A stretch of DNA of 49,294 nt from Lachnospiraceae bacterium (GTDB lineage Bacteria; Bacillota; Clostridia; Lachnospirales; Lachnospiraceae). The stretch covers positions 1-49,294 of the forward strand of contig JAGAQJ010000070.1 in assembly GCA_017622845.1 (NCBI GenBank), written 5' to 3'. The notes beneath the pieces were generated by a model. That model had not been told where the DNA came from, did not search any database, and saw only the letters and a list, made by a program, of their open reading frames with translations. The position numbers and the translations under genes were made by a program. Numbering within the stretch: the stretch's first letter is position 1; the number at the start of each line of letters is the position of its first letter. Below, piece after piece: positions 28,502-37,807 of this stretch.

Positions 28502-29539
28502 TTATTCCTTCTTCCCAAAGAGCGTTGATTCCCTGCTTATCAGCTCATATCCAAGCAGTGTTTTCCCCTCTACCTCTTCTCCCTGCATATACCGCAGAAG
28601 TACTCTGCAGGTCAAAACGCCAAGCGCCCTGTCGTCAAACAGCAGTGAAGTAACTGCCGGCTTTCTGTTTCTCAAAAGCGTACTGTCATAGAAGGACGCC
28701 ACCTGCATTTTCTCCGGAATGGAAATATTCTTCCTTGCCAAAATCTGAAGGACTGCCGAGCAGATTGCATCATCCATGCAGACGATGCCTTCTGCCCTTG
28801 CCTCAACAAGCTTTTTGACGGCAAGCTCTATTTTGTCCGGCTTATCACAGTCTTCAAAAACCAGCAGCTCGTCAGGCTCCAGTTTTGCATTCTGAAAGGC
28901 TTCCCGATATCCCTGCTTTCTGGTGCGGTTTACCACATAATTTTTACTGCCGCCGATCAGCCCGATTCTTGTCACGCCGCTGCTAATCATGTGCCCGACC
29001 AAGTCAATGCAGCCGGCTTTATGATTGTTATCGACCTGTAGAATTTCCTCATCTTTTGAGGTTCCCATCAATACAAAAGGGATATTCTGCGCCTTCAAAA
29101 AATCAGCGTTATGGTCCCTGACCAGAGAACGGCTCAGAATGACGCCGTCAACTTTATTGTTCGCAATCATGCGTTCAAGGTTTGCCTGTGTCTCTCCGGC
29201 AGCCGTGACGAGCATGACATCATAATCATTTGCAGATGCCTCCTCACAGATACCCTGCATACTGTTCTGAAAAAAGGGCATATCCACAAGATTGCAGTAT
29301 TCCGGGATTACCAGTCCGATATTGAAGGTTTTCTTCTGCGCAAGCCCCTTGGCAAGCACATTGGGTTTATAATCGTTCTTCTCTATGTACGCCAGCACCT
29401 TCTGCCTGGTGTCCTCACTGATGCGTCCCTTACCCGATATCGCCCTCGAAACTGTGGTCTTGGAAACATTCAGCGCCTCAGCTACATCTGAAATTGTAAT
29501 CTTTCTGTTTTCTAATCTGTCATTGCGAAATGTCTCCAT
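28502..29539 (-). CDS. LacI-family repressor of the galactan operon (GanR/GalR-like)
   Basis: 345 residues. N-terminal helix-turn-helix (ITISDVAEALNVSKTTVSRAISGKGRISEDTRQKV, residues 14-48) and hinge helix (YKPNVLAKGLAQKK), then a periplasmic-binding-type sensor domain (FNIGLVIPEYCN onward, two Rossmann lobes, GLIGGSKNYVVNRTRKQGYREAF). It lies inside the operon it most likely controls: a LacI-type palindrome sits right at the start of the operon transcript (32277-32294). Autorepression with induction by galactose, galactobiose or a related sugar is the simplest reading; the inducer is inference. Confidence 0.92.
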   Translation of the reverse strand: METFRNDRLENRKITISDVAEALNVSKTTVSRAISGKGRISEDTRQKVLAYIEKNDYKPNVLAKGLAQKKTFNIGLVIPEYCNLVDMPFFQNSMQGICEEASANDYDVMLVTAAGETQANLERMIANNKVDGVILSRSLVRDHNADFLKAQNIPFVLMGTSKDEEILQVDNNHKAGCIDLVGHMISSGVTRIGLIGGSKNYVVNRTRKQGYREAFQNAKLEPDELLVFEDCDKPDKIELAVKKLVEARAEGIVCMDDAICSAVLQILARKNISIPEKMQVASFYDSTLLRNRKPAVTSLLFDDRALGVLTCRVLLRYMQGEEVEGKTLLGYELISRESTLFGKKE

Positions 29540-29566
29540 AGGTTATCCTTATCTATCGTAAAAATA

Positions 29567-31078
29567 TTACAGGCTGTCAATAAATCTCTCAAATGCCGCC
29601 ATGCCTTCGGCGTCTCTCTTGTACACGCCCGCATGCTCCAGTACTTTTCCAAAGACGATTCCGACTTCCTTTTTGATAATATCCATCGCATTGTCTGCTG
29701 TCACAGCTTCATATTTTGGAAGGAATTCGTCTACCCAGTCCGCATGCTTCTCAAGCGCTTCATTTTTGCGGATATCTTCTTTTGCCACGATAGCCGCCGC
29801 TAGCTGTTCCAACTCGGATTTCAGCCTTGAAGGAAGCACCGCAAGTCCCATAACCTCAATCAGTCCGATATTTTCCTTCTTGATATGATGAAGCTCTGCA
29901 TGCGGATGATATACGCCAAGCGGATGCTCCTCTGTCGTAATATTATTTCTCAGTACCAAATCAAGTTCATAGCTGTCACCGCGTTTTCTTGCAATCGGTG
30001 TAATGGTATTGTGCGGCTCGCCGTCCGTCTCGGCAAAGATAAATGCCGCCTCGTCCGTATAACCGCGCCATTTCGCAAGAATCACATCGGCAAGCTCAAT
30101 GATTCTGTGATAATCCTTGTGGGAGAGTCTGATGACTGACATCGGCCATTTTACGATACCTGTCTTGATATCCTCAAATCCCTTGACAGTAAACTCCTTC
30201 TCTACCGGTGCCTTTGCCATTGCGAACTCATAATTTCCGCCCTGGAAATGGTCATGGCTCAGGATAGAGCCGCCCACAATCGGAAGGTCTGCGTTGGAGC
30301 CGACAAAATAATGAGGAAACTGTTCTACAAAGCTAAAGAGCTTTTCAAAGGTATTGTGCTCTATTTTCATCGGAATGTGCTGACTGTTAAATACGATGCA
30401 GTGCTCATTGTAGTATACATATGGAGAATACTGGAAGCCCCACTGATTTCCCTGAATTTCAACCGGAATAATTCTGTGATTCTGTCTTGCAGGGTGGTTG
30501 ACTCTTCCGGCATAGCCTTCATTCTCGATGCAGAGCTGGCACTTCGGATATCCGCTCTGTTTTGCATTCTTTGCCGCCGCAATTGCCTTGGGGTCCTTCT
30601 CAGGCTTGGAAAGGTTAATCGTAATATCCATTTCACCATACTCGGTATCTGCCTTCCACTTCATGTCACGGGCAATGCGGTAGCGTCTGATATAGTCTGT
30701 ATTCTGGCTGAAATTGTAATACCAGTCTGTTGCCGTCTCTGCGCCCTTTTCATCATACAGCTTTTGGAAGGTGTCAATGACCTCGGAGGGACGCGGTACC
30801 AGACAGCCCATAATCTTTGTGTCAAATAAATCCCTGTACACAATGCTGTCATCCGGCATCAAGCCCTGCTCTGCTGCATAGCCGAGCATCTCCTGTAAGA
30901 GTGACTCCAAATCATATGCGGCAGGATTTGTGATATCATCCAGCTGCGCCGGCTCTTCATATTCTTCAATGCCAAAAAGCTCCAAAAGCCTGTTGGTTGT
31001 GTATATCTTATCCGCCTTATTCAAAAGTCCTGCTGCAATACCATAATTTACAAGATTCGCAATATTTTCCGTAATCAT
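29567..31078 (-). CDS. galT: UDP-glucose-hexose-1-phosphate uridylyltransferase (class II GalT)
   Basis: 503 residues. Converts galactose-1-phosphate and UDP-glucose to glucose-1-phosphate and UDP-galactose (Leloir pathway). The sequence matches the Firmicute class II form rather than the E. coli form: DTKIMGCLVPRPSEVIDTF, then YPKCQLCIENEGYAGR, QFSYSPYVYYNEHCIVF-like region, and GGSILSHDHFQGGNYEF with active-site histidines, followed by the C-terminal domain. Length is typical for class II. It lies 13 bases after the GH53 stop in the operon. galK and galE are not in the window. Confidence 0.96.
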   Translation of the reverse strand: MITENIANLVNYGIAAGLLNKADKIYTTNRLLELFGIEEYEEPAQLDDITNPAAYDLESLLQEMLGYAAEQGLMPDDSIVYRDLFDTKIMGCLVPRPSEVIDTFQKLYDEKGAETATDWYYNFSQNTDYIRRYRIARDMKWKADTEYGEMDITINLSKPEKDPKAIAAAKNAKQSGYPKCQLCIENEGYAGRVNHPARQNHRIIPVEIQGNQWGFQYSPYVYYNEHCIVFNSQHIPMKIEHNTFEKLFSFVEQFPHYFVGSNADLPIVGGSILSHDHFQGGNYEFAMAKAPVEKEFTVKGFEDIKTGIVKWPMSVIRLSHKDYHRIIELADVILAKWRGYTDEAAFIFAETDGEPHNTITPIARKRGDSYELDLVLRNNITTEEHPLGVYHPHAELHHIKKENIGLIEVMGLAVLPSRLKSELEQLAAAIVAKEDIRKNEALEKHADWVDEFLPKYEAVTADNAMDIIKKEVGIVFGKVLEHAGVYKRDAEGMAAFERFIDSL

Positions 31079-31090
31079 TATTTTTCCCTC

Positions 31091-32209
31091 CTATTTCGGC
31101 TGATAGTCTTTGATGACCTGCAATGCCGGAAGTGCATTTCCATCATAATCAAACAATGCCTGATTTGCCCACTCATTTCCTCCGGGACCTGCTTCCTTGA
31201 TATATGCAAGCGCCTCATCGGTCGCCCAGCCGCTGCCTGCTACCGGAAGCCAGCCTGCCTCCCAGTAAAAGAAGCCTCTTCCTTTGTTCTCAGGCACTTT
31301 CTCAAGTGTCTCAAGAAATGCCTGCATAAATGCACACTGTCCTTCCTTTGTCATCGGGAACGGCACCTTTTCACAAAGCGCAGGCTTTGTCGCCATGCCT
31401 TTTCTGTTTTCAGGAGCCAGCTTCTCATATGCGATATAGTCCTCTGTGGTATGACCCATGGAAACCTCTGCGATAATCAGTTCCTTTCCGAATCGCACTG
31501 CAATATCATTCATATTGTTTGACAGGTCATCAAGCGTGCCATGCCAGAAGGGATAATATGAGAGTCCGATAATGTCAAAATCCTCTCCCTTATTGACATT
31601 GATATACTGGTCAAACCACTCTCTGTAGAGTGCATTGTTTCCTCCGTTATCAAGGTGTATCATAATCTTTGCTGCCGGACAGGTTTCCTTCACTGCTCTG
31701 ATGCCTGCACTTACGAAACGGGCAATGTTGGCATAATTCGGTACCTGTCCTTCCGGCCAGAGCAATCCATTGGAAAGCTCATTTCCAACCTGTACCATAT
31801 CCGGAACGGCGCCTTCGCGAATGAAGCCTGTCATCATCTCTTTCGTAAAATCATATACTGCCTGCTCAAGCTGGTCTGCATTGTAACCTTCCCATGCCTT
31901 CGGCTTCCTCTGCTTACCGGGGTCCGCCCAGAAATCACTGTAATGAAAATCAAGCAGAAATCCAAGCCCTGCCGCCTTTACGCGTTTCGCCATGCGAAGC
32001 GCTGCTTCATAATCGGTGTTTCCGGCACCATAAGGCTTGCCGTCCGGAGATTTCGGATCATTCCAAAGCCTGAGGCGGATATAGTTTGTATCATAGCTTT
32101 TCAGGATTTGAATTAAATCGCCTTCCTTGCCATGGTCGTAAAATTTTGCGCCGAGCTTTTCGATTTCGTCCAGTGATGAGATGTCCATTCCTTTGATATA
32201 ATTCAGCAT
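31091..32209 (-). CDS. GH53 endo-beta-1,4-galactanase, cytoplasmic form
   Basis: 372 residues from the ATG at 32209, which has AAAGGAGG upstream; the frame is open to 32467 but those residues read across the promoter and operator, so the long start is wrong. GH53 cleaves beta-1,4-galactan, the side chain of pectin. Catalytic glutamates appear in QVGNELSNGL (acid/base) and IIAEVSMGHT (nucleophile); the fold opens with YIKGMDISSLDEIEKLG. No signal peptide, so it must act on galacto-oligosaccharides already imported, unlike the secreted GanB of Bacillus. First gene of the operon, directly behind the operator. It is followed by galT after 13 bases. Confidence 0.92.
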   Translation of the reverse strand: MLNYIKGMDISSLDEIEKLGAKFYDHGKEGDLIQILKSYDTNYIRLRLWNDPKSPDGKPYGAGNTDYEAALRMAKRVKAAGLGFLLDFHYSDFWADPGKQRKPKAWEGYNADQLEQAVYDFTKEMMTGFIREGAVPDMVQVGNELSNGLLWPEGQVPNYANIARFVSAGIRAVKETCPAAKIMIHLDNGGNNALYREWFDQYINVNKGEDFDIIGLSYYPFWHGTLDDLSNNMNDIAVRFGKELIIAEVSMGHTTEDYIAYEKLAPENRKGMATKPALCEKVPFPMTKEGQCAFMQAFLETLEKVPENKGRGFFYWEAGWLPVAGSGWATDEALAYIKEAGPGGNEWANQALFDYDGNALPALQVIKDYQPK

Positions 32210-32276
32210 AATCTTTCTCCCTTTCCTCCTTTTGAGGCTTGCATCTTTTATTGTGTCGATGGATTGTTCTGCGCAT

Positions 32277-32294
32277 TGCGCAACCGCTTGCGCA
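32277..32294 (-). promoter_or_regulatory. LacI-type operator of the galactan operon
   Basis: TGCGCAAGCGGTTGCGCA on the minus strand, a near-perfect palindrome of the LacI/GalR-family type with a central CG pair. It begins nine bases after the -10 element, so bound repressor would block initiation or early elongation. A second TGCGCA half overlaps on the downstream side. Confidence 0.85.
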
Positions 32295-32303
32295 TCTGTA
32301 AAT

Positions 32304-32332
32304 ATCATAACAGGGAAATCCAGATAAGTCAA
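32304..32332 (-). promoter_or_regulatory. Main galactan operon promoter
   Basis: TTGACT (32327-32332), exactly 17 bases, TATGAT (32304-32309) on the minus strand; close to the sigma-A consensus. The operator follows at once. Confidence 0.85.
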
Positions 32333-32578
32333 TCGATTCGAGAAAATCTCTGTGTGAGAAAAAATGGACATGTTTTTGGTGATTTTGTATAATATTTGTG
32401 GTAAGCCTGTGTTTCTACTGTGAAAACATTCCATAATCATTATGGCACAGGAAGACAGAATCCGCAAGCGCAGAACACGAAAACGTGTTTAAAAAAGTAA
32501 CAGGCGCAGCGGGCTGCGTCGAGGCTTTTTGCCATGTGCAATCAGGAAAACAGGCCAGACTGCTGCACGGCGAAAAGG

Positions 32579-33286
32579 CTACAGTTTCATTCCGGTAATG
32601 ATTTCCTCCACCTCTTGAAGATTTCTAATCTCATAATCAATGCGAAGCCCTTTTGTGTTGGTGTTTCCTGCCGGATTATACCAGCAGCACAGAATGCCTG
32701 CATTATTTCCTCCCTGTATATCGCTTGTTAAAGAATCTCCAATAATCAGAATTTCATTCTTTTCATAATCTTCGCCTTTTGCAAGTTCACAAAATACATA
32801 ATCAAAAAAGCCGGCGTTCGGCTTTTCGATACCAATTTCGTCCGAGATAAATACGCCGTCAAGCAGCTTATCCAATCCCGATTTTGCAAGCTTTCCGCGC
32901 TGTGCAGTCAGTGTTCCGTTTGTGACAGCATACTGTTTTACTTTTGCTTTCAATTTGATGACAAGCTCTTCTCCATTATCATTAAAAAATGCCTTGTCTC
33001 CTAACCGTACCTGATATTCTTTGTTAAAAGCCTCTGCGTTTTCCCCTGGTAAGCCTTCCCCACGGAAAAACTCCCGAAAACGCCCTGTCAATATCTGCGC
33101 TTTTGTGAGTTCGCCGCGCTCGAGCCGTTCCCAGTATTTTTTATTGACAGCGGCATACCGCTCTACCATCTCATCTGTGCAGACGCCCATGTCAAACATT
33201 TCAAAGCATTTTTTCATGGCATAATTTTCTACCTTTGTGAAATTAAGCAAGGTTCCGTCGATGTCCCATAAAATAACCTTTATCAT
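32579..33286 (-). CDS. HAD-family noncanonical pyrimidine nucleotidase (YjjG type)
   Basis: 235 residues. HAD motifs: motif I DIDGTLLNF (D9-x-D11 nucleophile region), motif II threonine in YAVTNGTL, lysine in IEKPNAGFFDYVF, and motif III IGDSLTSDIQGG. The cap domain (FTKVENYAMKKCFEMF ... GELTKAQILTGRFREFF) matches the YjjG/YfnB group, which dephosphorylates pyrimidine nucleoside monophosphates and helps remove modified nucleotides. Transcribed alone on the minus strand, ending about 250 bases before the galactan promoter. Substrate assignment is by similarity only. Confidence 0.88.
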   Translation of the reverse strand: MIKVILWDIDGTLLNFTKVENYAMKKCFEMFDMGVCTDEMVERYAAVNKKYWERLERGELTKAQILTGRFREFFRGEGLPGENAEAFNKEYQVRLGDKAFFNDNGEELVIKLKAKVKQYAVTNGTLTAQRGKLAKSGLDKLLDGVFISDEIGIEKPNAGFFDYVFCELAKGEDYEKNEILIIGDSLTSDIQGGNNAGILCCWYNPAGNTNTKGLRIDYEIRNLQEVEEIITGMKL

Positions 33287-33394
33287 CGTTTCGTGTTCTC
33301 CTATTATTCATAGACGTATATCATTCCACTCCCTTAGAGCGTGTTTGAACAATCATTCCTGTCATCTGCACAACGAACGATCCAGTCTGCATAT

Positions 33395-33498
33395 TAATTA
33401 CACTTATTTACCAATTCTCTAAACGCATTTTCCAATGGTTCCCAATCCGGATTTCTGTCATCCTCCATAGACTCAGCAAGCGCCTTGTAGTATGATGT
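33395..33498 (-). other. In-frame protein-like extension after the RlaP stop
   Basis: Directly after the TGA of the upstream gene the same frame continues for about 34 codons, TSYYKALAESMEDDRNPDWEPLENAF..., to a TAA at 33395. The composition is protein-like. Either the longer protein has been cut by a point mutation to TGA, or this is the tail of a separate small protein whose start is hidden; no ribosome binding site with ATG was found in this frame. Confidence 0.45.
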
Positions 33499-34518
33499 TC
33501 ATATTTCATCGCGTATTACTCTTTCATTGATTGTCATCACCAGCTCCTGAACCTTCAACATATCCGGTTCCTCCGGTAAGTCCGTATTCTCCGCTGCATA
33601 ACGCAGTTTCTTTTCAAACTCCGACAGCATATCATAGAAACTCTCATGAAAAGTTCCGTCTTTCTTTTGATATTTTCCGGAACGAATGTCCATCAGAAGC
33701 TCATGCTCTTTTACCCTGCAGGTATTAATCTCGCCTTTTTCCAAAATATCCAGCGCCATCATGAAAAGCCTGATTAAATGCATCGCATGCTTGTTCAGAT
33801 GCAAATCGTCCTTTTTCTTATTGCGCTTTCCAATCTTCTCGTAATCCCTGACGACATTTGCCATAGTATTCCACATGCCGGAATAATCGCGCAGCGGATA
33901 ATGTTTCATATCAGCATTTACGAATATTTCTGTTTCAAATTCCGGATTTACAGCCTTATCAATAAATATCTCCAGACTTCCATTTTCAAAATGCTTATAA
34001 TGATTGTTAAAATCATGCATTGCATTCTTTACCGAATTGAAAATGTGCTGCTCCTTCTCGCTCTGCAAAAAAGAATCTCTGGCAAGCGCATTCTGCAGCC
34101 GGCGCAGTTGTGCATCGGCATATCCGCCAAATGAATTGATTGCCCGTTTGGAGAGAAAAAGCCTCTTGTTATCCAGAAGCAGTCGGCCTATGTCATTCAG
34201 ATATAGATAATGCTCCGGATTAAGTCCCAGAAGTTCTATCGTATTCGGATTACAGCTTAATAAAAGCGTAATTATCTTATTGAATGCATAAATAACCGTA
34301 TCCGTATTCTCGTCCACATACTGTTCAAACCGGGTAAGCCCTATCAAATCCGATTTCTGATTCAGGGTGATTCCTCTGATATCGATGTCGCTTGTATCGA
34401 TATTGGTTCCATAGGAATAACTGCCGGCAAGACCCAGAAGAATCACATGCTTTCCAAGATGCTTATCAGTCTGTATAAATTCGTATTCCGTTTGCTGTAA
34501 AATCTGCTTGTAATCCAA
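33499..34518 (-). CDS. RlaP-type predicted nucleotidyltransferase
   Basis: 339 residues from a TTG at 34518 with GGGGAGAG eight bases upstream; the ATG at 34563 lacks a site. Polymerase-beta-type nucleotidyltransferase core: GLAGSYSYGTNIDTSDIDIRG (GS motif and D-x-D metal ligands, about residues 30-55). The rest is helical and matches RlaP (RNA repair ligase-associated) proteins in length and pattern. Proteins of this family add nucleotides to unknown acceptors and often lie near RNA repair genes; no such genes are adjacent. The frame continues in a protein-like way after its stop (see 33395-33498). Function unproven. Confidence 0.8.
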   Translation of the reverse strand: MDYKQILQQTEYEFIQTDKHLGKHVILLGLAGSYSYGTNIDTSDIDIRGITLNQKSDLIGLTRFEQYVDENTDTVIYAFNKIITLLLSCNPNTIELLGLNPEHYLYLNDIGRLLLDNKRLFLSKRAINSFGGYADAQLRRLQNALARDSFLQSEKEQHIFNSVKNAMHDFNNHYKHFENGSLEIFIDKAVNPEFETEIFVNADMKHYPLRDYSGMWNTMANVVRDYEKIGKRNKKKDDLHLNKHAMHLIRLFMMALDILEKGEINTCRVKEHELLMDIRSGKYQKKDGTFHESFYDMLSEFEKKLRYAAENTDLPEEPDMLKVQELVMTINERVIRDEI

Positions 34519-34663
34519 AGACTTTCTCTCCCCTGCCAAAAGGCAAAAGGTACCCGTATGCAATCAGGCAAAAGAGCATTTCCCTCCTGCTTGTGCGCCG
34601 GGCACCCGTCACTTCAATCATTTCCCAGCAGTCCCGTCTTCGGCTTCCTGCTGCATCATTTCA

Positions 34664-35692
34664 TTATCTGTTCATTTCAAGCTGCGGTCCTGTAGACTGG
34701 TGGTTTTTGATAATACCATCAATCTCTCTTAAGTCTGAGGAGGGCAAATCACCCGGAATCGTATTCTTTACTGCCGCCGTAGCATTACCGTACTCCATAG
34801 CCTTGCGGCAGTCCATATTGTGTGCAAGCAAACCATACAGCGCTCCTGATATATATGCATCACCGCTGCCGATACGGTCTACGACATCAATATTTTCATA
34901 CGCCGGTTCCTGTACAAAGCAGTCGTTTATCGCATCATAGATGCAGGAACCAAAGGAATGTACCTTGGGTGAATGTACCACGCGCTGTGTGGAAGCTACC
35001 ACGCTGATCTTATAATCCTGCGTAAAGCTTTTCATCATTTCCTGCACTGTGCCTTCCTTCTTAAAGGTTAATCTGGCTGTATCCTCAGAACAGAAGAAAA
35101 CATCTACATACGGAAGAATCTGCTCAATGCACTCCCTTGCTTCCTCGCCTGTCCAGAGATTTCCCCTGAAATTGACATCGAAAGAAATGAGCGTACCATT
35201 TTCCTTGAAGCGCTTAATCATCCCGATGGCTGTCTCTCTTGTCTTCTGTCCCAGTGCAAGTGTAATTCCTGTTGTATGGAAGCAGCGTGCAGAGGTAAAC
35301 ATCTCCTCCGGGAAATCATCAATTGATATCTCTGTAAATGCAGTATTTTTTCTGTCATAAACGACATTCGGCTTTCTGGGATGTGCACCATATTCATAAT
35401 AATAGATGCCAAGTCTGGAATCCTTTGTACTGTCATATACCAGATAATCATCACTAACACCGCAGAAACGTACTCTGTTTTGGATATATCTTCCTAAATC
35501 GTTCGCAGGCACTCTTGATATAATGCCGGTTCTGAGTCCCAACAACGATGTGCCCGACACTACGTTCAGCTCGGCACCGCCTGCCTGCTTCTGAAATGCA
35601 TCGCCCCTTGTCAGTCGCTCATTAACCGGCGGCGACAGGCGAAGTAAAATCTCTCCAAGTGCTAATAAATCAAATTCTCTTTTATTCATCAT
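34664..35692 (-). CDS. PfkB-family sugar kinase, 2-keto-3-deoxygluconate kinase-like
   Basis: 342 residues from the ATG at 35692 (GAGGAG eight bases upstream; the GTG at 35698 is too close to it). Ribokinase fold: N-terminal sugar-site motif LLALGEILLRLSPP, GGAELNVVSGTSLLGL, and C-terminal PfkB signature DVVDRIGSGDAYISGAL with the catalytic aspartate. The pattern best fits KdgK, which phosphorylates 2-keto-3-deoxygluconate from pectin or uronate breakdown, and that would suit a pectin-galactan user; fructokinase or another sugar kinase remains possible. The neighbours are not uronate genes (no kdgA beside it). Confidence 0.82.
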   Translation of the reverse strand: MMNKREFDLLALGEILLRLSPPVNERLTRGDAFQKQAGGAELNVVSGTSLLGLRTGIISRVPANDLGRYIQNRVRFCGVSDDYLVYDSTKDSRLGIYYYEYGAHPRKPNVVYDRKNTAFTEISIDDFPEEMFTSARCFHTTGITLALGQKTRETAIGMIKRFKENGTLISFDVNFRGNLWTGEEARECIEQILPYVDVFFCSEDTARLTFKKEGTVQEMMKSFTQDYKISVVASTQRVVHSPKVHSFGSCIYDAINDCFVQEPAYENIDVVDRIGSGDAYISGALYGLLAHNMDCRKAMEYGNATAAVKNTIPGDLPSSDLREIDGIIKNHQSTGPQLEMNR

Positions 35693-35982
35693 GTTCACGG
35701 CTCCTCAATTATGGTTTGGTTGACGAAGTGTCTGGTTGTAAGCTCTTACATCTAATAGTTTATCATACGAATCTAAAAATTTCTACATTTTTTCTGAGAA
35801 TTAGGAGAATATTTTGCAGAAATCTTTATGATTGCCGCCATGATATCCTGCTTCGTCAGCCTGTATCAAAAAATGCTTTCATAAAGCCGGCAGCTACGGC
35901 AAACATCAGCAATACATATCTGCGGCCCTGTATTAATTATAATTATAAGATGATACTTTTATCCAAAAACGAATTATTTCAC
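35693..35982. other. Intergenic between the sugar kinase and the M23 remnant
   Basis: About 290 bases with no gene seen. A T-rich stretch ahead of the kinase may carry its promoter, but hexamers are weak. Nothing else is recognised. Confidence 0.35.
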
Positions 35983-36455
35983 TTATTGTACACTGACGCT
36001 ATCTGCCTTCTCCGGCACCATGGGGTCCTTCATGTCATATTTTCTGTCCCACTCTTTTGTCGCTTCATCTCTTACCACCTCTGCCCTGTTTGCATTTAAA
36101 AATGATGCGAGCTGGTAAAAATCTATCCAGATTTCATTGTTTCCATCCTTTTGCGATTCGTCAAAAATAAGCTGCAGGCCTACATGCAGATGCACTGTTT
36201 CTATATTGTTGACATTTTCCGTGTCACTATAGCCGGTATGCCCCATATATCCGATCACTTCCCCTGCCGTAACATAATCCCCCTCCTTAAGTCCTTCTGC
36301 ATAGGGTCTGTTCTGCCTTAAGTGGGCATAGTAATAATACCGCTTTTTGTCAAAGCTTCTGATGCCAATGCGCCACCCTCCGTACCGGTTCCAGCCAAGC
36401 GCCTCCACATAGCCGGATTCACAGGCAATAATGGGCGTGCCGACAGAAATATAAA
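35983..36455 (-). pseudogene. M23 peptidase, C-terminal part only
   Basis: The readable part has the second half of an M23 (LytM) domain: GTPIIACESGYVEALGW, GGWRIGIRS, YYYAHL, LKEGDYVTAGEVIGYMGHTGYS and the HLHVG metal/catalytic motif. The first zinc-binding motif (H-x(3)-D, usually in a RGHEGTD-like stretch) and the signal peptide are missing; upstream of about 36455 the frame reads into unrelated DNA that holds a fragment on the other strand. So it is a truncated envelope peptidase gene at the edge of the accessory region, and the junction probably marks an insertion or deletion. An active enzyme is unlikely. The only start in frame is a GTG at 36408. Confidence 0.7.
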
Positions 36456-36472
36456 GCAGAATGATATTTACT

Positions 36473-36612
36473 TGATTATATTGTCTTGATGACCCGAATG
36501 ATATTGTATATCTGTACCGGCTGGCAGAGGAAACACCACTTACATATGCCAGGCTTGCACGAAAGAAAATGGATTGCAGGATTATGCAGATGCGATGAAT
36601 TGGTTTAACTGA
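36473..36612 (+). pseudogene. DUF6061-like fragment, frameshifted
   Basis: A plus-strand frame gives DDPNDIVYLYRLAEETPLTYARLA and, after a shift near 36565 in an A-rich stretch, KENGLQDYADAMNWFN to a TGA at 36610. The pattern PLTYARLA...QDYAD resembles the tail of the 117-residue protein at 48348-48701 (PIEYVAMALSGEMQAYCD). Such small proteins travel on conjugative elements. Only the C-terminal portion is present and it is followed directly by a terminator. Confidence 0.5.
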
Positions 36613-36617
36613 ATCAC

Positions 36618-36640
36618 AACCACCGGGTCAGCCGGTGGTT
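36618..36640 (+). terminator. Hairpin after the DUF6061-like fragment
   Basis: Perfect 9-bp stem AACCACCGG / CCGGTGGTT with a five-base loop followed by TGCTGTTT. Reads as a terminator for the plus-strand fragment. Confidence 0.6.
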
Positions 36641-36692
36641 TGCTGTTTCCCCTACAAGAGGAATTTGCCGACTTGGGCTAAACCCACGTTGA

Positions 36693-37805
36693 TTACTTGA
36701 ATATTGAATTATCTCTTAAATGTTTCTCAAAATCAGCCTTTTGCCCTTCGCATTCACGCCAAAAATAATCATACCGCTCAATAACCATCTTTACCTTTTG
36801 CCCGCAATCACTTATTACTTCATCAATTTCAATAAGCTGACATTCTTGCCCTACAATAAGAATATAATATAATTGCGTTATATCATAAAAGAAAATGCTC
36901 TCCATATTTATCTCCCTGTCATACCAGCGATACATATCTTCCTCCAGTATTTCAGCCTGCTTTAAAAAAGCGGTCTTCCATTTTTCTTTATCCTGCAATG
37001 ATTTCTGAATCGAATTTAATATCAAATTGATATATCCTGTAAACAATGGTTTATTTATTGAAGCGAATACCTTTTTCTTTTTCTCAATCAAATCTTTCCA
37101 CCGATCCAGGATTATGCCGCTTACATGCACTAAGATATAATTTTTTGATGAATCTGACAGACTTTCAAACGCAGGCGATAAAATATCTGGTTTGTGATCT
37201 TGTATCGTCATATCCAAATGAATTGTTTGTGCAAAAATCTCCAATGCTTTTTTATCAACTTGTGAAAGGACAGTAAAAAGCAGCTTCTGCCAGCAGGGAT
37301 TGCTTTCATTTTTTTGAAGCCATCTCTTCCATAGTTTTACATCAATATCTGCTAACTTCTTAACTGCCGTAATAATCCCCTCTTGACGCAGTAAATCCTC
37401 TTGCAGCCTCTTAAGCAAAATTCTGGCACACTCATAATAAAAACACGGATACTCTACATCCATCTTTGTAAATCCGACAATCATATATGTCTCACAATTT
37501 GAGGAAAGATATCCCCAATAATCAATAATGCTATCTTTTTCCGCTAATATCCTGCACAACCGTTTTGCATCCTCATCATATGCCTTCTGAAACAACTTAC
37601 GCACAATCGGATCAGAATTCAGCCCTCTTCCTCTTTCATATGCCTCAATAAATTCATATATCTTATCTATGTCTCCGCTTTTCAATCCTTCTTGCAAATG
37701 CTCAAAAAACATACGATCTGCTCTTTTTGCATTTTCTCCTATTTTTGAAGTGAATCTCAAGGTATTAATTGCTCCCCAAACATCTTTTTTGATTTCGTTT
37801 TCCAC
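36693..37805 (-). CDS. Unknown protein coupled to the VPA1262-like gene
   Basis: About 370 residues. The best start is a GTG at 37805, two bases after the VPA1262-like stop with AGAAGGGA about nine bases upstream; ATGs at 37826 and 37835 overlap that gene but lack a site. Mostly helical, rich in K, E and aromatic residues (YWGYLSSNCETYMIVGF, WRECEGQKADFEKHL), with no recognised motif, signal or membrane segment. The tight coupling suggests that the two proteins act together, in what looks like a defence module. Low GC compared with the core genes to its right in transcription. Function unknown. Confidence 0.65.
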   Translation of the reverse strand: MENEIKKDVWGAINTLRFTSKIGENAKRADRMFFEHLQEGLKSGDIDKIYEFIEAYERGRGLNSDPIVRKLFQKAYDEDAKRLCRILAEKDSIIDYWGYLSSNCETYMIVGFTKMDVEYPCFYYECARILLKRLQEDLLRQEGIITAVKKLADIDVKLWKRWLQKNESNPCWQKLLFTVLSQVDKKALEIFAQTIHLDMTIQDHKPDILSPAFESLSDSSKNYILVHVSGIILDRWKDLIEKKKKVFASINKPLFTGYINLILNSIQKSLQDKEKWKTAFLKQAEILEEDMYRWYDREINMESIFFYDITQLYYILIVGQECQLIEIDEVISDCGQKVKMVIERYDYFWRECEGQKADFEKHLRDNSIFK

Positions 37806-37807
37806 TA

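Noticed and set aside
32210-32467. Long N-terminus for the GH53 protein
   Set aside because: The extension reads through the promoter and operator; a strong ribosome binding site exists at 32209.
33395-33498. Selenocysteine read-through of the TGA
   Set aside because: No SECIS-like stem was evident immediately downstream, and no selenoprotein context; kept only as a read-through/mutation question.
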